DNA of 20,241 bases from an uncultured Collinsella sp. (GCA_900552735.1 USBA01000013.1:1-20241), one strand, 5' to 3'. Shown: positions 8,280 through 15,857, counted from the first letter of the stretch. Numbers and translations: made by a program. Notes: generated by a model not told the origin, from the letters alone.

Positions 8280-9038
8280 TCACTCCTCGCTCTGCGAATA
8301 CGAAGCGTCCAAAATCTCCTGCGCGTACGCACGCTCCTGGGGCGTAAGGCGCGCCGTCTCGATCAGATCGGGACGCCAGCGGCAGGTGCGCTCGATGGCG
8401 TTCTTGCGACGCCAGGCATCGACCTTGGCATGATCGCCGCTCACAAGCACCGGCGGCACGCCCTCGCCGTTGAACTCGGCGGGACGGGTGTACTGCGCGT
8501 ACTCGAGCAGGCCTCCGTCCTCGGCGGTCGAGAACGACTCGTCCACATTGCTCATCTCGTCGCCCAGGGCGCCGGGAATCAGGCGTACGACGGCATCGGC
8601 AACGACCATAGCGGGAAGTTCGCCACCCGTAAGCACGTAGTCGCCGATCGACAGACGCTCATCGGCATACGCATACGCACGCTCGTCGACGCCCTCGTAG
8701 CGGCTGCATACAAACAGCAGACGCTCGCTTTTGAGCAGGCGCTCGGCCACATGCTGCGTAAAGGGTTCGCCACAGGGGGTGAAGAACACTACGATGGGCT
8801 TGGGACCCTCGGAGCTGATGGCCTCGATGGCCTCGGCAATAGGCTCGACCTTCATGAGCATGCCCTGCCCGCCGCCGTACGGCTCGTCATCGACGGTACG
8901 ATGGCGGTCGTGCGTCCAGTCGCGCAGGTTATACGCCTTAAAATCAAAAAGGCCGGCCTTGCGGGCGCGGCCCAAGATCGATGTGGACATGACGGGCTCA
9001 AACATCTCGGGAAAGACCGAAAGGGTCTCGATCAGCAT
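8280..9038 (-). CDS. trmD: tRNA (guanine-37-N1)-methyltransferase
   Basis: TrmD is a SPOUT-class enzyme that methylates G37 of tRNAs from S-adenosylmethionine and prevents frameshifting. The 252 residues include YGGGQGM (54-60), the trefoil-knot cofactor region CSRYEGVDER (111-120) and IGDYVLTGGELPAM (131-144), and LLEYAQYTRP near 178-186. The usual glycine before RYEG is serine here. The ATG at 9038 has GGGAGG five bases upstream, inside the end of the preceding gene region. It lies 10 bases after rimM and 2 bases before lepB, as in many ribosome-maturation operons. Confidence 0.97.
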   Translation of the reverse strand: MLIETLSVFPEMFEPVMSTSILGRARKAGLFDFKAYNLRDWTHDRHRTVDDEPYGGGQGMLMKVEPIAEAIEAISSEGPKPIVVFFTPCGEPFTQHVAERLLKSERLLFVCSRYEGVDERAYAYADERLSIGDYVLTGGELPAMVVADAVVRLIPGALGDEMSNVDESFSTAEDGGLLEYAQYTRPAEFNGEGVPPVLVSGDHAKVDAWRRKNAIERTCRWRPDLIETARLTPQERAYAQEILDASYSQSEE

Positions 9039-9048
9039 GTTGTCCTCC

Positions 9049-9570
9049 CTACTTGTCCATATCGATCAGGCCGTCCATAACGTGGACGGAAATTGTTCCT
9101 GTGTCGGGAAGATCGAGCACGACCTGCTCGATCACGGGAATCAGTACCTCGCCGTACCGATCGCCCTCAACAACCCAAACATCGTTGGCGGGCGTCGACA
9201 TGATCTCGACGATCGTGCCGAGCAAACCGAAGCGCTCGTCGACCACCTCGCGACCCATCAGGTCGGTATAGGCAGCGTCGAGCGAATCGAGCTCAAAATC
9301 GTCACGATTTGCCAGCACGTAGCATCCCGTGATGCCCTCGGCGGCCGTCAAGTCGTCAATGCCCTCAAACGAGACCAGATCGCCATCGCCCGTATCGGTG
9401 ACGGACACGACCGTGCAAAAGCGGTCGCGCTTGAGCGCCGGCGGCGTCAGGGCGACGCGCATACCCGGCTCTAATACAGAAGGAAGCCCCCGCAGCGGCT
9501 GCGCGAGGACCTCCCCCTTCCTTCCGTGCGGCTTGACAACACGGGCGATGTTTTTGTACTGGGACCTCAA
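9049..9570 (-). CDS. rimM: 16S rRNA processing protein RimM
   Basis: RimM assists 30S head assembly, acting with ribosomal protein S19 and late 16S rRNA maturation. The 173-residue protein has the N-terminal barrel with VVKPHGRKGEV near residues 9-19 and a C-terminal PRC-barrel part with VVDERFGLLGTI. The start must be TTG at 9570: an in-frame TAG lies six codons upstream, no ATG or GTG occurs between, and the conserved motif begins right after the TTG. The ribosome binding site is poor (AGG only 3 bases before), and khpA ends 4 bases upstream, so translation may depend on coupling. Confidence 0.93.
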   Translation of the reverse strand: MRSQYKNIARVVKPHGRKGEVLAQPLRGLPSVLEPGMRVALTPPALKRDRFCTVVSVTDTGDGDLVSFEGIDDLTAAEGITGCYVLANRDDFELDSLDAAYTDLMGREVVDERFGLLGTIVEIMSTPANDVWVVEGDRYGEVLIPVIEQVVLDLPDTGTISVHVMDGLIDMDK

Positions 9571-9574
9571 GGTC

Positions 9575-9859
9575 CTAGCCCAGAACCTCTACCTCGACAG
9601 CAGTGTCGAGGCGGGCGGCCAGTGCACGGGCGAGCGTGCGAATGGCCTTGATGGTACGGCCACGACGGCCGATGACCTTAGCGACGTCATCCTCGGCGAC
9701 CGAAACCTCAATCGTAGAGGCATCGTCACCATCGATGACCTCAAGGCTCACGGAATCCGGGTCGTCGACGATCTGAACAACGAGATATTCGACGAGATCG
9801 GCGATGCGATCTGAGAGCATTGCCTCACCCTCGAGCTGTGCAGCGTCAACCTCAGGCAC
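9575..9859 (-). CDS. khpA: KH-domain RNA-binding protein KhpA
   Basis: The 94-residue protein is one half of the KhpA/KhpB RNA-binding pair that affects cell division and cell length in Gram-positive bacteria. The KH domain (about residues 45-94) has the GxxG loop IGRRGRTI with Gly64 and Gly67. The GTG at 9859 has GGAG with 6 spacing bases before it, inside the end of rpsP. An internal ATG at 9820 also has a possible GAGGG site and would give an 81-residue protein closer to the usual length of 75-80, so the start is not settled. Its place between rpsP and rimM is the usual one. Confidence 0.92.
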   Translation of the reverse strand: MPEVDAAQLEGEAMLSDRIADLVEYLVVQIVDDPDSVSLEVIDGDDASTIEVSVAEDDVAKVIGRRGRTIKAIRTLARALAARLDTAVEVEVLG

Positions 9860-9862
9860 GAT

Positions 9863-10204
9863 TTACTCCTCGGCGCCCTCAGCGGCCTCAGCGGCAGCCT
9901 TAGCGGCCTCGGCCTCTTTGGCGAGCTGCTTCTTGGACTTCTTGACGACGGTCTCGGTCTTCTCGCCCTCGTTGGCGGCCTTGACCAGAGCAGCGACAGC
10001 GTCGGTGAGCTGAGCGCCCTTGGACTGCCAGTCAGCGATCTTCTCGAGATCGAGGTTGATGGTCTTGGGGGCGGTCATCGGGTTGTAGCGGCCAACCTCC
10101 TCGATGATACGACCGTCACGCGGGGCGCGGGAATCGGCGACGACGACACGGTAGTACGGACGCTTCTTAGCGCCGTGACGAGCAAGGCGAATCTTGACTG
10201 CCAA
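9863..10204 (-). CDS. rpsP: 30S ribosomal protein S16
   Basis: S16 is a primary 16S rRNA binding protein of the 30S body. The start is TTG at 10204, giving 113 residues beginning AVKIRLARHG after the initiator; GGAGGAG lies six bases upstream, while the in-frame ATG at 10240 has no site and would add 12 residues that no S16 carries. The conserved core covers about residues 1-80 (KRPYYRVVVADSRAPRDGR, GRYNP), and the last 30 residues are a lysine/alanine/glutamate tail typical of actinobacterial S16. It is the first gene of the operon rpsP-khpA-rimM-trmD-lepB. Confidence 0.96.
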   Translation of the reverse strand: MAVKIRLARHGAKKRPYYRVVVADSRAPRDGRIIEEVGRYNPMTAPKTINLDLEKIADWQSKGAQLTDAVAALVKAANEGEKTETVVKKSKKQLAKEAEAAKAAAEAAEGAEE

Positions 10205-10223
10205 AGGAAACTCCTCCAACCAA

Positions 10224-10238
10224 GCAGCTTTAGGCTGC
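10224..10238 (-). promoter_or_regulatory. small hairpin in the rpsP leader
   Basis: GCAGC (10224-10228) and GCTGC (10234-10238) pair around a 5-base loop, 6 bases upstream of the GGAGGAG ribosome binding site (10211-10217). A 5-bp stem is weak evidence. It could influence rpsP translation. Confidence 0.3.
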
Positions 10239-10260
10239 AACTACAAACAAACAGTTGAAC

Positions 10261-10289
10261 ATAATACGCCATCGACGCGGGCAGGTGAA
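10261..10289 (-). promoter_or_regulatory. candidate proximal promoter of rpsP operon
   Basis: On the minus strand a -35 TTCACC (10284-10289), 17-base spacer and -10 TATTAT (10261-10266) match the sigma-A pattern at four and five of six positions. The start point would be near 10254, giving a leader of about 50 bases. Confidence 0.45.
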
Positions 10290-10333
10290 GTCCGTGAGAC
10301 CAACTTCTTCGGTGTAGTCGAGGGCAAATCCAT

Positions 10334-10361
10334 ATCTTAGACAAGAATTCGGGATTTGCAA
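10334..10361 (-). promoter_or_regulatory. candidate distal promoter of rpsP operon
   Basis: On the minus strand TTGCAA (10356-10361), a 16-base spacer and TAAGAT (10334-10339) look like a sigma-A promoter. The start point would be near 10327. It lies back to back with the dinB -10 hexamer 32 bases away. Confidence 0.45.
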
Positions 10362-10393
10362 GCACATACACGCACCCCACATGAGCTGCGCGG

Positions 10394-10399
10394 TATACT
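10394..10399 (+). promoter_or_regulatory. candidate -10 hexamer of dinB
   Basis: TATACT lies 46 bases before the chosen ATG at 10445. No clear -35 is visible 16-18 bases upstream. If used, transcription would begin near 10406, at an upstream in-frame ATG. Confidence 0.35.
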
Positions 10400-10444
10400 C
10401 ATGACATGGAAAGACGCGAACATACATACGGTTATGAGGATGCC

Positions 10445-11659
10445 ATGGGCGTCACGCCGCCTCCCTGGACGGGTCCGGCGGTAGGCCTCATGGACCTCGA
10501 TGCGTTTTTTGCGAGCGTGGAGATGCTCGATCATCCCGAGTGGCGCGGCAAGCCGCTCATCGTGGGTGGCGATGCCGATTCTCGCGGCGTCGTGTCCACC
10601 TGCTCATACGAGGCGCGTCGCTTTGGCGTGCACTCCGCCATGCCCTCGGCCGAGGCACGGCGCCTCTGTCCGCAGGCCATTTGGACGCATGGGCATTTCG
10701 ATCGCTACCACGAGGTCAGCGCACAGGTCATGGCGATTCTCGCCGACGAGACCCCGCGCGTTGAGCGCGTATCCATCGACGAAGCCTTTATCGATATCAC
10801 ACCGGGTCGCTTTGCACCCGAGGACCCGCTGCTGGTTGCGCGGCGCATAAGCGACCGCGTCGCAGCGCTGGGAGTGACCTGCTCAATTGGCGTAGGCTGC
10901 AACAAGACGGTCGCAAAGATCGCAAGCGAGCGGGACAAGCCGTTTGGGCTGACCATCGTGCGCCCCGGAACCGAGCAGCGCTTTTTGGCTGCGCTGCCGG
11001 TATCTGCCATGAGCGGCATCGGGAGATCGGCCGAGGAGCGGCTGCGCCGCATGCGCATCTACACGCTCGGCGAGCTGTCACGTGCACCGGAATCCACCTT
11101 GGCCTGTATTTTTGGCATCAACGGCGAACGCATGCGCCAGCGTGCGCTGGGACTCGAACTCTCCGAAGTCACGAGCCTCGATGAAGAGCGCGAGGTCAAG
11201 TCGGTCAGCAATGAACGCACCTTTGCGAACGATTTAACTGAGCGTGGGGACATCGAAGCGGCGATTGCGCTATTGGGAGAGTCAGTGGGACGCCGTCTGC
11301 GCCGTCAGGGACTAACGGGCGCCACAGTGACGCTCAAGCTCAAGTATTCGTATGGAAACGGTCGCTCGGCACAGCGCCGGCTGCCCCATCCGACCGACGA
11401 TGAGAACATCTTCGTGGCAGTGGCGCTCGAACTGCTCGACAACATCTGGCAGGAAGGGATGCATGTGCGCCTGGCGGGCGTCGGCATGAGCGACTTCGAC
11501 CATCAGGGCGGTATCCAGACCGACCTGTTCTGCGAAATCGACGACCGCGGAGCCCAATCCAGCGACCGTCGCGACCTCTCGGTCGCCATCGACGCCGTCC
11601 GAGACAAGTTCGGCGACACCGCCCTATCCTTCGGGCGCCAATCCCGCTTCAACGATTAG
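10445..11659 (+). CDS. dinB: DNA polymerase IV (translesion, Y family)
   Basis: This 404-residue error-prone polymerase copies damaged DNA. Motifs are MDLDAFFASVE with catalytic Asp17 and steric-gate Phe22, SIDEAF with Asp112 and Glu113, the IGVGCNKTVAKIAS region and the helix-hairpin-helix SGIGRSAEERL. Near the C-terminus QTDLF (358-362) is a canonical sliding-clamp binding motif. The ATG at 10445 is preferred because GAGGA lies a few bases upstream; an in-frame ATG at 10406 would add 13 residues but has no site and would coincide with the likely transcription start. It is the only plus-strand gene and has no partner genes. No LexA box is evident in the upstream region. Confidence 0.95.
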   Translation: MGVTPPPWTGPAVGLMDLDAFFASVEMLDHPEWRGKPLIVGGDADSRGVVSTCSYEARRFGVHSAMPSAEARRLCPQAIWTHGHFDRYHEVSAQVMAILADETPRVERVSIDEAFIDITPGRFAPEDPLLVARRISDRVAALGVTCSIGVGCNKTVAKIASERDKPFGLTIVRPGTEQRFLAALPVSAMSGIGRSAEERLRRMRIYTLGELSRAPESTLACIFGINGERMRQRALGLELSEVTSLDEEREVKSVSNERTFANDLTERGDIEAAIALLGESVGRRLRRQGLTGATVTLKLKYSYGNGRSAQRRLPHPTDDENIFVAVALELLDNIWQEGMHVRLAGVGMSDFDHQGGIQTDLFCEIDDRGAQSSDRRDLSVAIDAVRDKFGDTALSFGRQSRFND

Positions 11660-11669
11660 TCCCTTAGAC

Positions 11670-11711
11670 AAAAAGAAAGCCGGGCAGCTGCGAATGATGC
11701 AGCTGCCCGGC
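11670..11711 (-). terminator. strong intrinsic terminator of rsfS operon
   Basis: A perfect 13-bp stem GCCGGGCAGCTGC / GCAGCTGCCCGGC (11679-11691 and 11699-11711) with a 7-base loop is followed on the minus strand by UUUCUUUUU (11670-11678). It ends the transcript of the minus-strand operon running into dinB. On the plus strand no U-tract follows, but the hairpin may still slow dinB transcripts. Confidence 0.92.
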
Positions 11712-11753
11712 GAACGGTAAAGGTTAGCTAAAAAGCCCGTCCCAAATGAACTA

Positions 11754-12209
11754 CTAAAGGAGGTCAAGGGAAAGCTGGGGGGCGTCGCCCCAGAGCTTTT
11801 CGAGACGGTAGAACTCGCGCGCCTCAGGAGTGAAGACGTGGACGACAACCGAACCGTAGTCCATGAGCATCCAGGTCTTCTGCTCGCGGCCCTCGATGGA
11901 AAACGGGTGCTCGCCGCAAGCCTCGGCGACCTTCTCCTCAATCTCGTCGACGATGGAATCAACCTGACGGTTATTGGTGCCGGTAGCGAGGACAAAGTAG
12001 TCGCACACATCGGAAAGCTCGGTCAGGTCGAGCACTTGCACGTCCTCGCCTTTCTTGTCGTAGGCGGCCTGCGCGGCGGCGCGGGCGACATCCTCGGCGG
12101 CAACACCGCTCGCGGAAAGCGTTGCGGCAGTGCGATCGGACGTGGCAACGAAGCTCTTGTGCTCCACACCTTCAAGAATCTGCTCGTCAGTCATGGTCTC
12201 GTCGGCCAT
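11754..12209 (-). CDS. rsfS: ribosome silencing factor (RsfS/YbeB/Iojap)
   Basis: RsfS binds ribosomal protein L14 and blocks 30S-50S joining when nutrients are scarce. The 151 residues have the family core from about residue 45 onwards: KKGEDVQVLDLTELSDVCDYFVLATG, then the TWMLMDYGSVVVHVFTPEAREFY region. A 40-residue N-terminal extension precedes the core, which is longer than usual. The ATG at 12209 has AGAGG about 6 bases upstream; a second in-frame ATG is six codons later. It is the last gene of the obg-nadD-yqeK-rsfS group and is followed by the strong terminator. Confidence 0.94.
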   Translation of the reverse strand: MADETMTDEQILEGVEHKSFVATSDRTAATLSASGVAAEDVARAAAQAAYDKKGEDVQVLDLTELSDVCDYFVLATGTNNRQVDSIVDEIEEKVAEACGEHPFSIEGREQKTWMLMDYGSVVVHVFTPEAREFYRLEKLWGDAPQLSLDLL

Positions 12210-12236
12210 GGAATACCTCTTTCTAGACAGCCCGAA

Positions 12237-12845
12237 CTAGCGCAGCTGGGCGTAATGGTTGTAAATCGTAATAGCCGTGGGATAAAGATAACGCCCGGTC
12301 TGGATCACATAGACCAGACCCTGCGCAAAACAGGAGAAGAACAACTCGTCGAGCGAGGACTTCCCCACCATCTTGCGCAGCGCATGGGCATAATCACCGT
12401 GGCGATTGGGTTCGATGGCATCGGCCACAAAGACCACCATATCGAGCGGCGTCATGTCGCAAGCGCCCACGGTGTGACGGTCGACAGCCTGAAAGACCGC
12501 CGGCGACAGCTCGGGAAAAAGCTGCGGAAGCTCATAGGCGGCAACCGGGCCATGCAAAAGCGGCGTCGCGGCAGACGGAGAGCCGGCAATCTTAATGCCG
12601 TAATGCAGAGCGCGCGTGACCAGCTCGTCGTCGGAGAGCACTTTATCCCAGTCATGGATCAGGCCAGCGGCAGCGGCATCAAAGCGGTTGACACCGTACA
12701 CCTCGGCTAGGTGCAACGCAGTCTCGGCAACCCCGAGCGAATGCACGTAGCGCTTACGCTTATCCTTCATGCGCACATCGAGCAACTCGTGGATGCGCGT
12801 CAAGAGCGCGCGCTCGTCGTCCTCAAACTGATCTTCTACCGACAA
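12237..12845 (-). CDS. yqeK: HD-domain diadenosine tetraphosphatase YqeK
   Basis: The 202-residue protein belongs to the HD family whose characterised members hydrolyse diadenosine tetraphosphate symmetrically. Metal ligands can be read as His35, His64 and Asp65 (HDWDK), His98, His124 and Asp142. The start is TTG at 12845, with GGGGGAG four bases upstream. It lies 12 bases after nadD and upstream of rsfS, as in B. subtilis and many others. The substrate assignment comes from the family, not from this sequence. Confidence 0.92.
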   Translation of the reverse strand: MSVEDQFEDDERALLTRIHELLDVRMKDKRKRYVHSLGVAETALHLAEVYGVNRFDAAAAGLIHDWDKVLSDDELVTRALHYGIKIAGSPSAATPLLHGPVAAYELPQLFPELSPAVFQAVDRHTVGACDMTPLDMVVFVADAIEPNRHGDYAHALRKMVGKSSLDELFFSCFAQGLVYVIQTGRYLYPTAITIYNHYAQLR

Positions 12846-12857
12846 CGTTCTCCCCCA

Positions 12858-13535
12858 TCAATCAAAATCGTCTTGCCCAAGATCGGCATACAGGCCGCGT
12901 TTACGGATATAGCCGAGCACGGACTCGCTCGTAAGATAGCGCACGCTCATGCCGCGAGCAACCCGCTTGCGAATGTTGGTCGAGCTAATCGCCAGCGCCG
13001 GGATCTGGATATACCGCACGTCAAACGGCAGGCCCGACTCTTTGATTCGCGCCCGGGCCGTATCGATGTCAAAGCCGGGACGCGTCGCAGCAATAAAGGT
13101 TGCCAGTTCGGCAATCTCATCTGCATTGTGCCAGGTCACAATATCGATAATCGCATCGGCACCCGTAATAAAGTAAAGCTTCACCTGTGGCGGGTAAAAC
13201 TCGCGAAGGGCCCGCAGCGTATCGGCTGTGTAGGTGACACCGGCACGATCGATCTCGAAGCGGCTTGCCAAAAAGGCCGGGTTCGCGGCGGTCGCGAGGA
13301 CCGTCATGGCATAACGGTCCTCAGCAGGCGTCACCGGTTTGTCGAGCTTAAAGGCAGGAGAGCCGGCCGGCATAAAAAGCACGGCGTCCAAGTCGAGTGA
13401 CTCGCGAGCCTGCTCGGCAGTAACCAAGTGCCCGTAATGAATCGGGTCAAAGGTGCCGCCCATAATGCCGAGCCTAAACTCCTGTCCGTCCTCTATGGGA
13501 AGCTCGGGCAGACCGATTCCACCGCGCAGCGACAT
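12858..13535 (-). CDS. nadD: nicotinate-nucleotide adenylyltransferase
   Basis: NadD transfers AMP to nicotinate mononucleotide in NAD synthesis. The 225-residue protein has the nucleotidyltransferase motif GGTFDPIHYGH (26-36) and ISSTNIR (183-189). The ATG at 13535 lies 3 bases after the obg stop with the junction TAAGCCATG, the same as between glyQ and glyS, so translation is probably coupled. About 20 residues precede the conserved first strand, slightly more than usual. In this organism the C-terminus ends with an acidic DDFD. Confidence 0.95.
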   Translation of the reverse strand: MSLRGGIGLPELPIEDGQEFRLGIMGGTFDPIHYGHLVTAEQARESLDLDAVLFMPAGSPAFKLDKPVTPAEDRYAMTVLATAANPAFLASRFEIDRAGVTYTADTLRALREFYPPQVKLYFITGADAIIDIVTWHNADEIAELATFIAATRPGFDIDTARARIKESGLPFDVRYIQIPALAISSTNIRKRVARGMSVRYLTSESVLGYIRKRGLYADLGQDDFD

Positions 13536-13538
13536 GGC

Positions 13539-15035
13539 TTACTCGCCCTCCGGGGTCTCGACGTCTTCCGCAGCAACAGCGTCATCGGTACCGTCAATGG
13601 CATCCACCGCGTCGACAGCCTCCAAGCTATCGTCCGCGACATCCTCGACATCAACGACCTCGACGGCGACGTCCTCGCTACCGTCCTCAAGCTCGTCCTC
13701 GAACTCCGAGAAGTCCTCGGCGCCCTCAAAGTCAAAGGCGCGCTGACAAATGCGAACCTCGTCGCCGGCGCGGCAACCGGCCTTTTCGAGCGCATCGTCA
13801 ACACCCATGCGGGAAAACTTATGCTGCAGATAGATGACGGCCTCCTCATTTTCCCAGTCGGTCTGGATAACCAAGCGCTCGATGGCGCGACCGACCACGC
13901 GGAAGGCATGAGGCTCTTCTTGGACAATACGGAACCGCTTCTCGCGCTGCAGGCGGCGACGCTCCCACTCCTCGTCGCGCGAATCGACCGGCTCATCAGA
14001 GACCGCCAGCTCAGCGCGGAGCTTGGCCACCTGCTCGCCCACGGCAAGCATCAACGTGTTGAGACCGGCACCCGTCACAGCGGACACGGCAAAGAACATA
14101 TGCCCGTCGTCGAGCGCCGCACGCTTAAGGTCGGCAATCTTGTCGGCCGTGCCCGGCGCATCGCACTTGTTGGCGACGACGATCTGCGGACGCTCCGAAA
14201 GCTCAGCGCCATACTGCTCAAGCTCACGGTTAATAATGCGATAGTCCTCAACCGGATCGCGATCCTCAAACCCGCCCGTCATGTCAACGACATGCATGAT
14301 CAAGGCCGTGCGCTCAATGTGGCGCAGGAACTGATGGCCCAGGCCACGACCCTCGCTCGCGCCCTCGATGAGACCGGGAACGTCGGCAACGACGTAAGAA
14401 TATTCGCCGGCACGCACCATGCCCAGATTGGGCACAAGCGTGGTAAACGGGTAGTCGGCAATCTTGGGACGGGCAGCGCTCATACGCGCGATGAGCGAGG
14501 ACTTGCCGACCGAGGGAAAGCCCACAAGCGCGGCATCGGCCATGAGCTTCATCTCGAGCTCGATCCAGTGCTCCTCAGCCGGCTCGCCGAGCTGGGCAAA
14601 CGCGGGCGCGCGACGCACCGACGTCACAAAGTGAGTGTTGCCCAGACCGCCAGCACCACCGGGCGCCACGACAACGCGCTCGCCGTCGTGCACCAGGTCG
14701 GCAATCTCGAACATCGGGGTCTGCGTCTCGGGGTCGAGCTCACGCACCACGGTGCCCATGGGAACCTTCAGGATCAGGTCCTCGCCGCTCTTACCGTTAC
14801 GACGGGCACCCTGCCCATGCGTGCCGCGTTCGGCGCGGAAGTGATGCTTAAAGCGGTAATCGATCAACGAAGACAGCTGAGCATCGGCCTGGATGACGAC
14901 ATTGCCGCCACGACCGCCGTCGCCGCCATCGGGGCCGCCCTTGGGAACAAATGCCTCGCGCCTAAACGACATGCATCCGGCTCCGCCGTCGCCGCCGCAA
15001 ACGTTAATTCGGCTGATATCGGTGAACTGTGACAA
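13539..15035 (-). CDS. obg: Obg-family GTPase
   Basis: Obg is a ribosome-associated GTPase that assists 50S assembly and links it to stress and cell cycle. The 498 residues show the glycine-rich Obg fold (1-160), GTPase motifs GFPSVGKS (172-179), DVPG (218-221), NKCD (289-292) and SA (318-319), an OCT domain (about 360-432) and an acidic tail of some 60 residues (436-498), longer than in many relatives. The start is TTG at 15035, supported by AGGAGG (15044-15049) 8 bases upstream. That site sits one base after the U-tract of an intrinsic terminator, which suggests readthrough control of obg-nadD-yqeK-rsfS. Confidence 0.97.
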   Translation of the reverse strand: MSQFTDISRINVCGGDGGAGCMSFRREAFVPKGGPDGGDGGRGGNVVIQADAQLSSLIDYRFKHHFRAERGTHGQGARRNGKSGEDLILKVPMGTVVRELDPETQTPMFEIADLVHDGERVVVAPGGAGGLGNTHFVTSVRRAPAFAQLGEPAEEHWIELEMKLMADAALVGFPSVGKSSLIARMSAARPKIADYPFTTLVPNLGMVRAGEYSYVVADVPGLIEGASEGRGLGHQFLRHIERTALIMHVVDMTGGFEDRDPVEDYRIINRELEQYGAELSERPQIVVANKCDAPGTADKIADLKRAALDDGHMFFAVSAVTGAGLNTLMLAVGEQVAKLRAELAVSDEPVDSRDEEWERRRLQREKRFRIVQEEPHAFRVVGRAIERLVIQTDWENEEAVIYLQHKFSRMGVDDALEKAGCRAGDEVRICQRAFDFEGAEDFSEFEDELEDGSEDVAVEVVDVEDVADDSLEAVDAVDAIDGTDDAVAAEDVETPEGE

Positions 15036-15050
15036 CAGAATCGCCTCCTA

Positions 15051-15095
15051 CAAAAAAGAGGGAGACCCTTGAATCCTAAAACTCAAGTGCCTCCC
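15051..15095 (-). terminator. intrinsic terminator / possible attenuator before obg
   Basis: On the minus strand GGGAGGCACUUGA pairs with UCAAGGGUCUCCC (12 of 13 positions, one G-U pair and one A-G mismatch) around a 10-base loop at 15073-15082, followed by UCUUUUUUG (15051-15059). The mismatch pattern favours the minus strand, and the tract of six U is canonical. It lies 25 bases after the rpmA stop and 10 bases before the obg start site region. Confidence 0.85.
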
Positions 15096-15120
15096 ACATA
15101 TGTGCTCTATGAAGGGTGAA

Positions 15121-15378
15121 TTACGCGTTCGCGAGCGGGCGTACGCTGACCCTGTGCTTGATACCCTTGTGGAACTCAACGGTACCGTCGACCAGCGCGA
15201 ACAGCGTGTCGTCCTTGCCACGGCCAACGTTCTCACCCGGGTGGATGTGCGTGCCGTGCTGACGGACGAGAATCGTGCCCGTGGTTACCGTCTGGCCGGC
15301 ATAGCGCTTCGTGCCAAGGCGCTGACCGCGGGAGTCACGGCCATTACGGGAGGAACCGAGTCCTTTTTTGTGTGCCAT
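15121..15378 (-). CDS. rpmA: 50S ribosomal protein L27
   Basis: L27 has an N-terminal extension reaching the peptidyl transferase centre. The 85-residue protein begins MAHKKGLGSSRNGRDS with the conserved Gly/Ser-rich start and includes GQRLGTKRYAGQ and HPGENVGRGKDDTLFA. No cleavable N-terminal extension, as seen in some firmicutes, is present. The start ATG at 15378 has only a weak AGG site 8 bases upstream. It lies 33 bases after rplU, the usual order. Confidence 0.97.
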   Translation of the reverse strand: MAHKKGLGSSRNGRDSRGQRLGTKRYAGQTVTTGTILVRQHGTHIHPGENVGRGKDDTLFALVDGTVEFHKGIKHRVSVRPLANA

Positions 15379-15411
15379 TGTGTATACCTACTCTTTCGTT
15401 ACGAGTGTAAT

Positions 15412-15786
15412 CTACTCGGCGACGGGAGCCTCGGCAACAGCCTCAGCCTCTGCCTTGACAGCCTTCTTGGCGCGGGAGGTAGCCTGAACCTTCACGATCT
15501 TCAGCTTGGTGAGCTGCTGACGGTGACCCTTCAGACGACGATAGCGCTTGCGCTTGTGGAACTTGAAGACCAGCTGCTTCTCGCCCTTGAACTGCTCAAC
15601 GATCTGAGCGGTAACCTTGGCCTTGGCCAGCTTGTCGGGATCGGTGACGATCTTCTTACCATCGTTGAGGAAGATAACCGGCAGGGTGATCTTATCGCCC
15701 TCATTGCCCTCGATCTTCTCGACGGTGATGACATCGTCGGTGGCGACCTTGTACTGCTTGCCGCCCGTGTTAACGATTGCGTACAT
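15412..15786 (-). CDS. rplU: 50S ribosomal protein L21
   Basis: L21 is a 23S rRNA-binding protein of the 50S subunit. Translation from the ATG at 15786 gives 124 residues starting MYAIVNTGGKQYKV, the conserved family start; an in-frame ATG seven codons upstream has no ribosome binding site. The core ends around residue 104 with RQQLTKLKIVKVQA, followed by a short Lys/Ala/Glu tail. Length without the tail is typical (about 103). A promoter (15829-15857) lies about 40 bases upstream. Confidence 0.97.
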   Translation of the reverse strand: MYAIVNTGGKQYKVATDDVITVEKIEGNEGDKITLPVIFLNDGKKIVTDPDKLAKAKVTAQIVEQFKGEKQLVFKFHKRKRYRRLKGHRQQLTKLKIVKVQATSRAKKAVKAEAEAVAEAPVAE

Positions 15787-15828
15787 GTTTACTTGCCCTT
15801 CATGCATCAGTTAGTGCAACAGCCGAAT

Positions 15829-15857
15829 ATAGTAGCAGGCGATAATACCCCCGTCAA
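15829..15857 (-). promoter_or_regulatory. promoter of rplU-rpmA
   Basis: On the minus strand TTGACG (15852-15857, five of six consensus positions) is followed by 17 bases and TACTAT (15829-15834). The TGA stop of the DUF2344 gene (15856-15854) lies inside the -35 box. The start point would be near 15822, giving a leader of about 36 bases. Confidence 0.7.

Noticed and set aside
10417..10433. LexA-like CGAAC...GTT near dinB
   Set aside because: The spacing is 9 bases instead of 4, the second half is incomplete and the site lies after the likely transcription start.
13428..15032. 534-codon plus-strand open frame opposite obg
   Set aside because: Mirror of the obg coding frame and lacks motifs or a start site; Obg motifs are unambiguous on the minus strand.
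15787..15828. L21-type ribosomal leader structure before rplU
   Set aside because: The predicted leader is about 36 bases and I could not find a stable structure in it.
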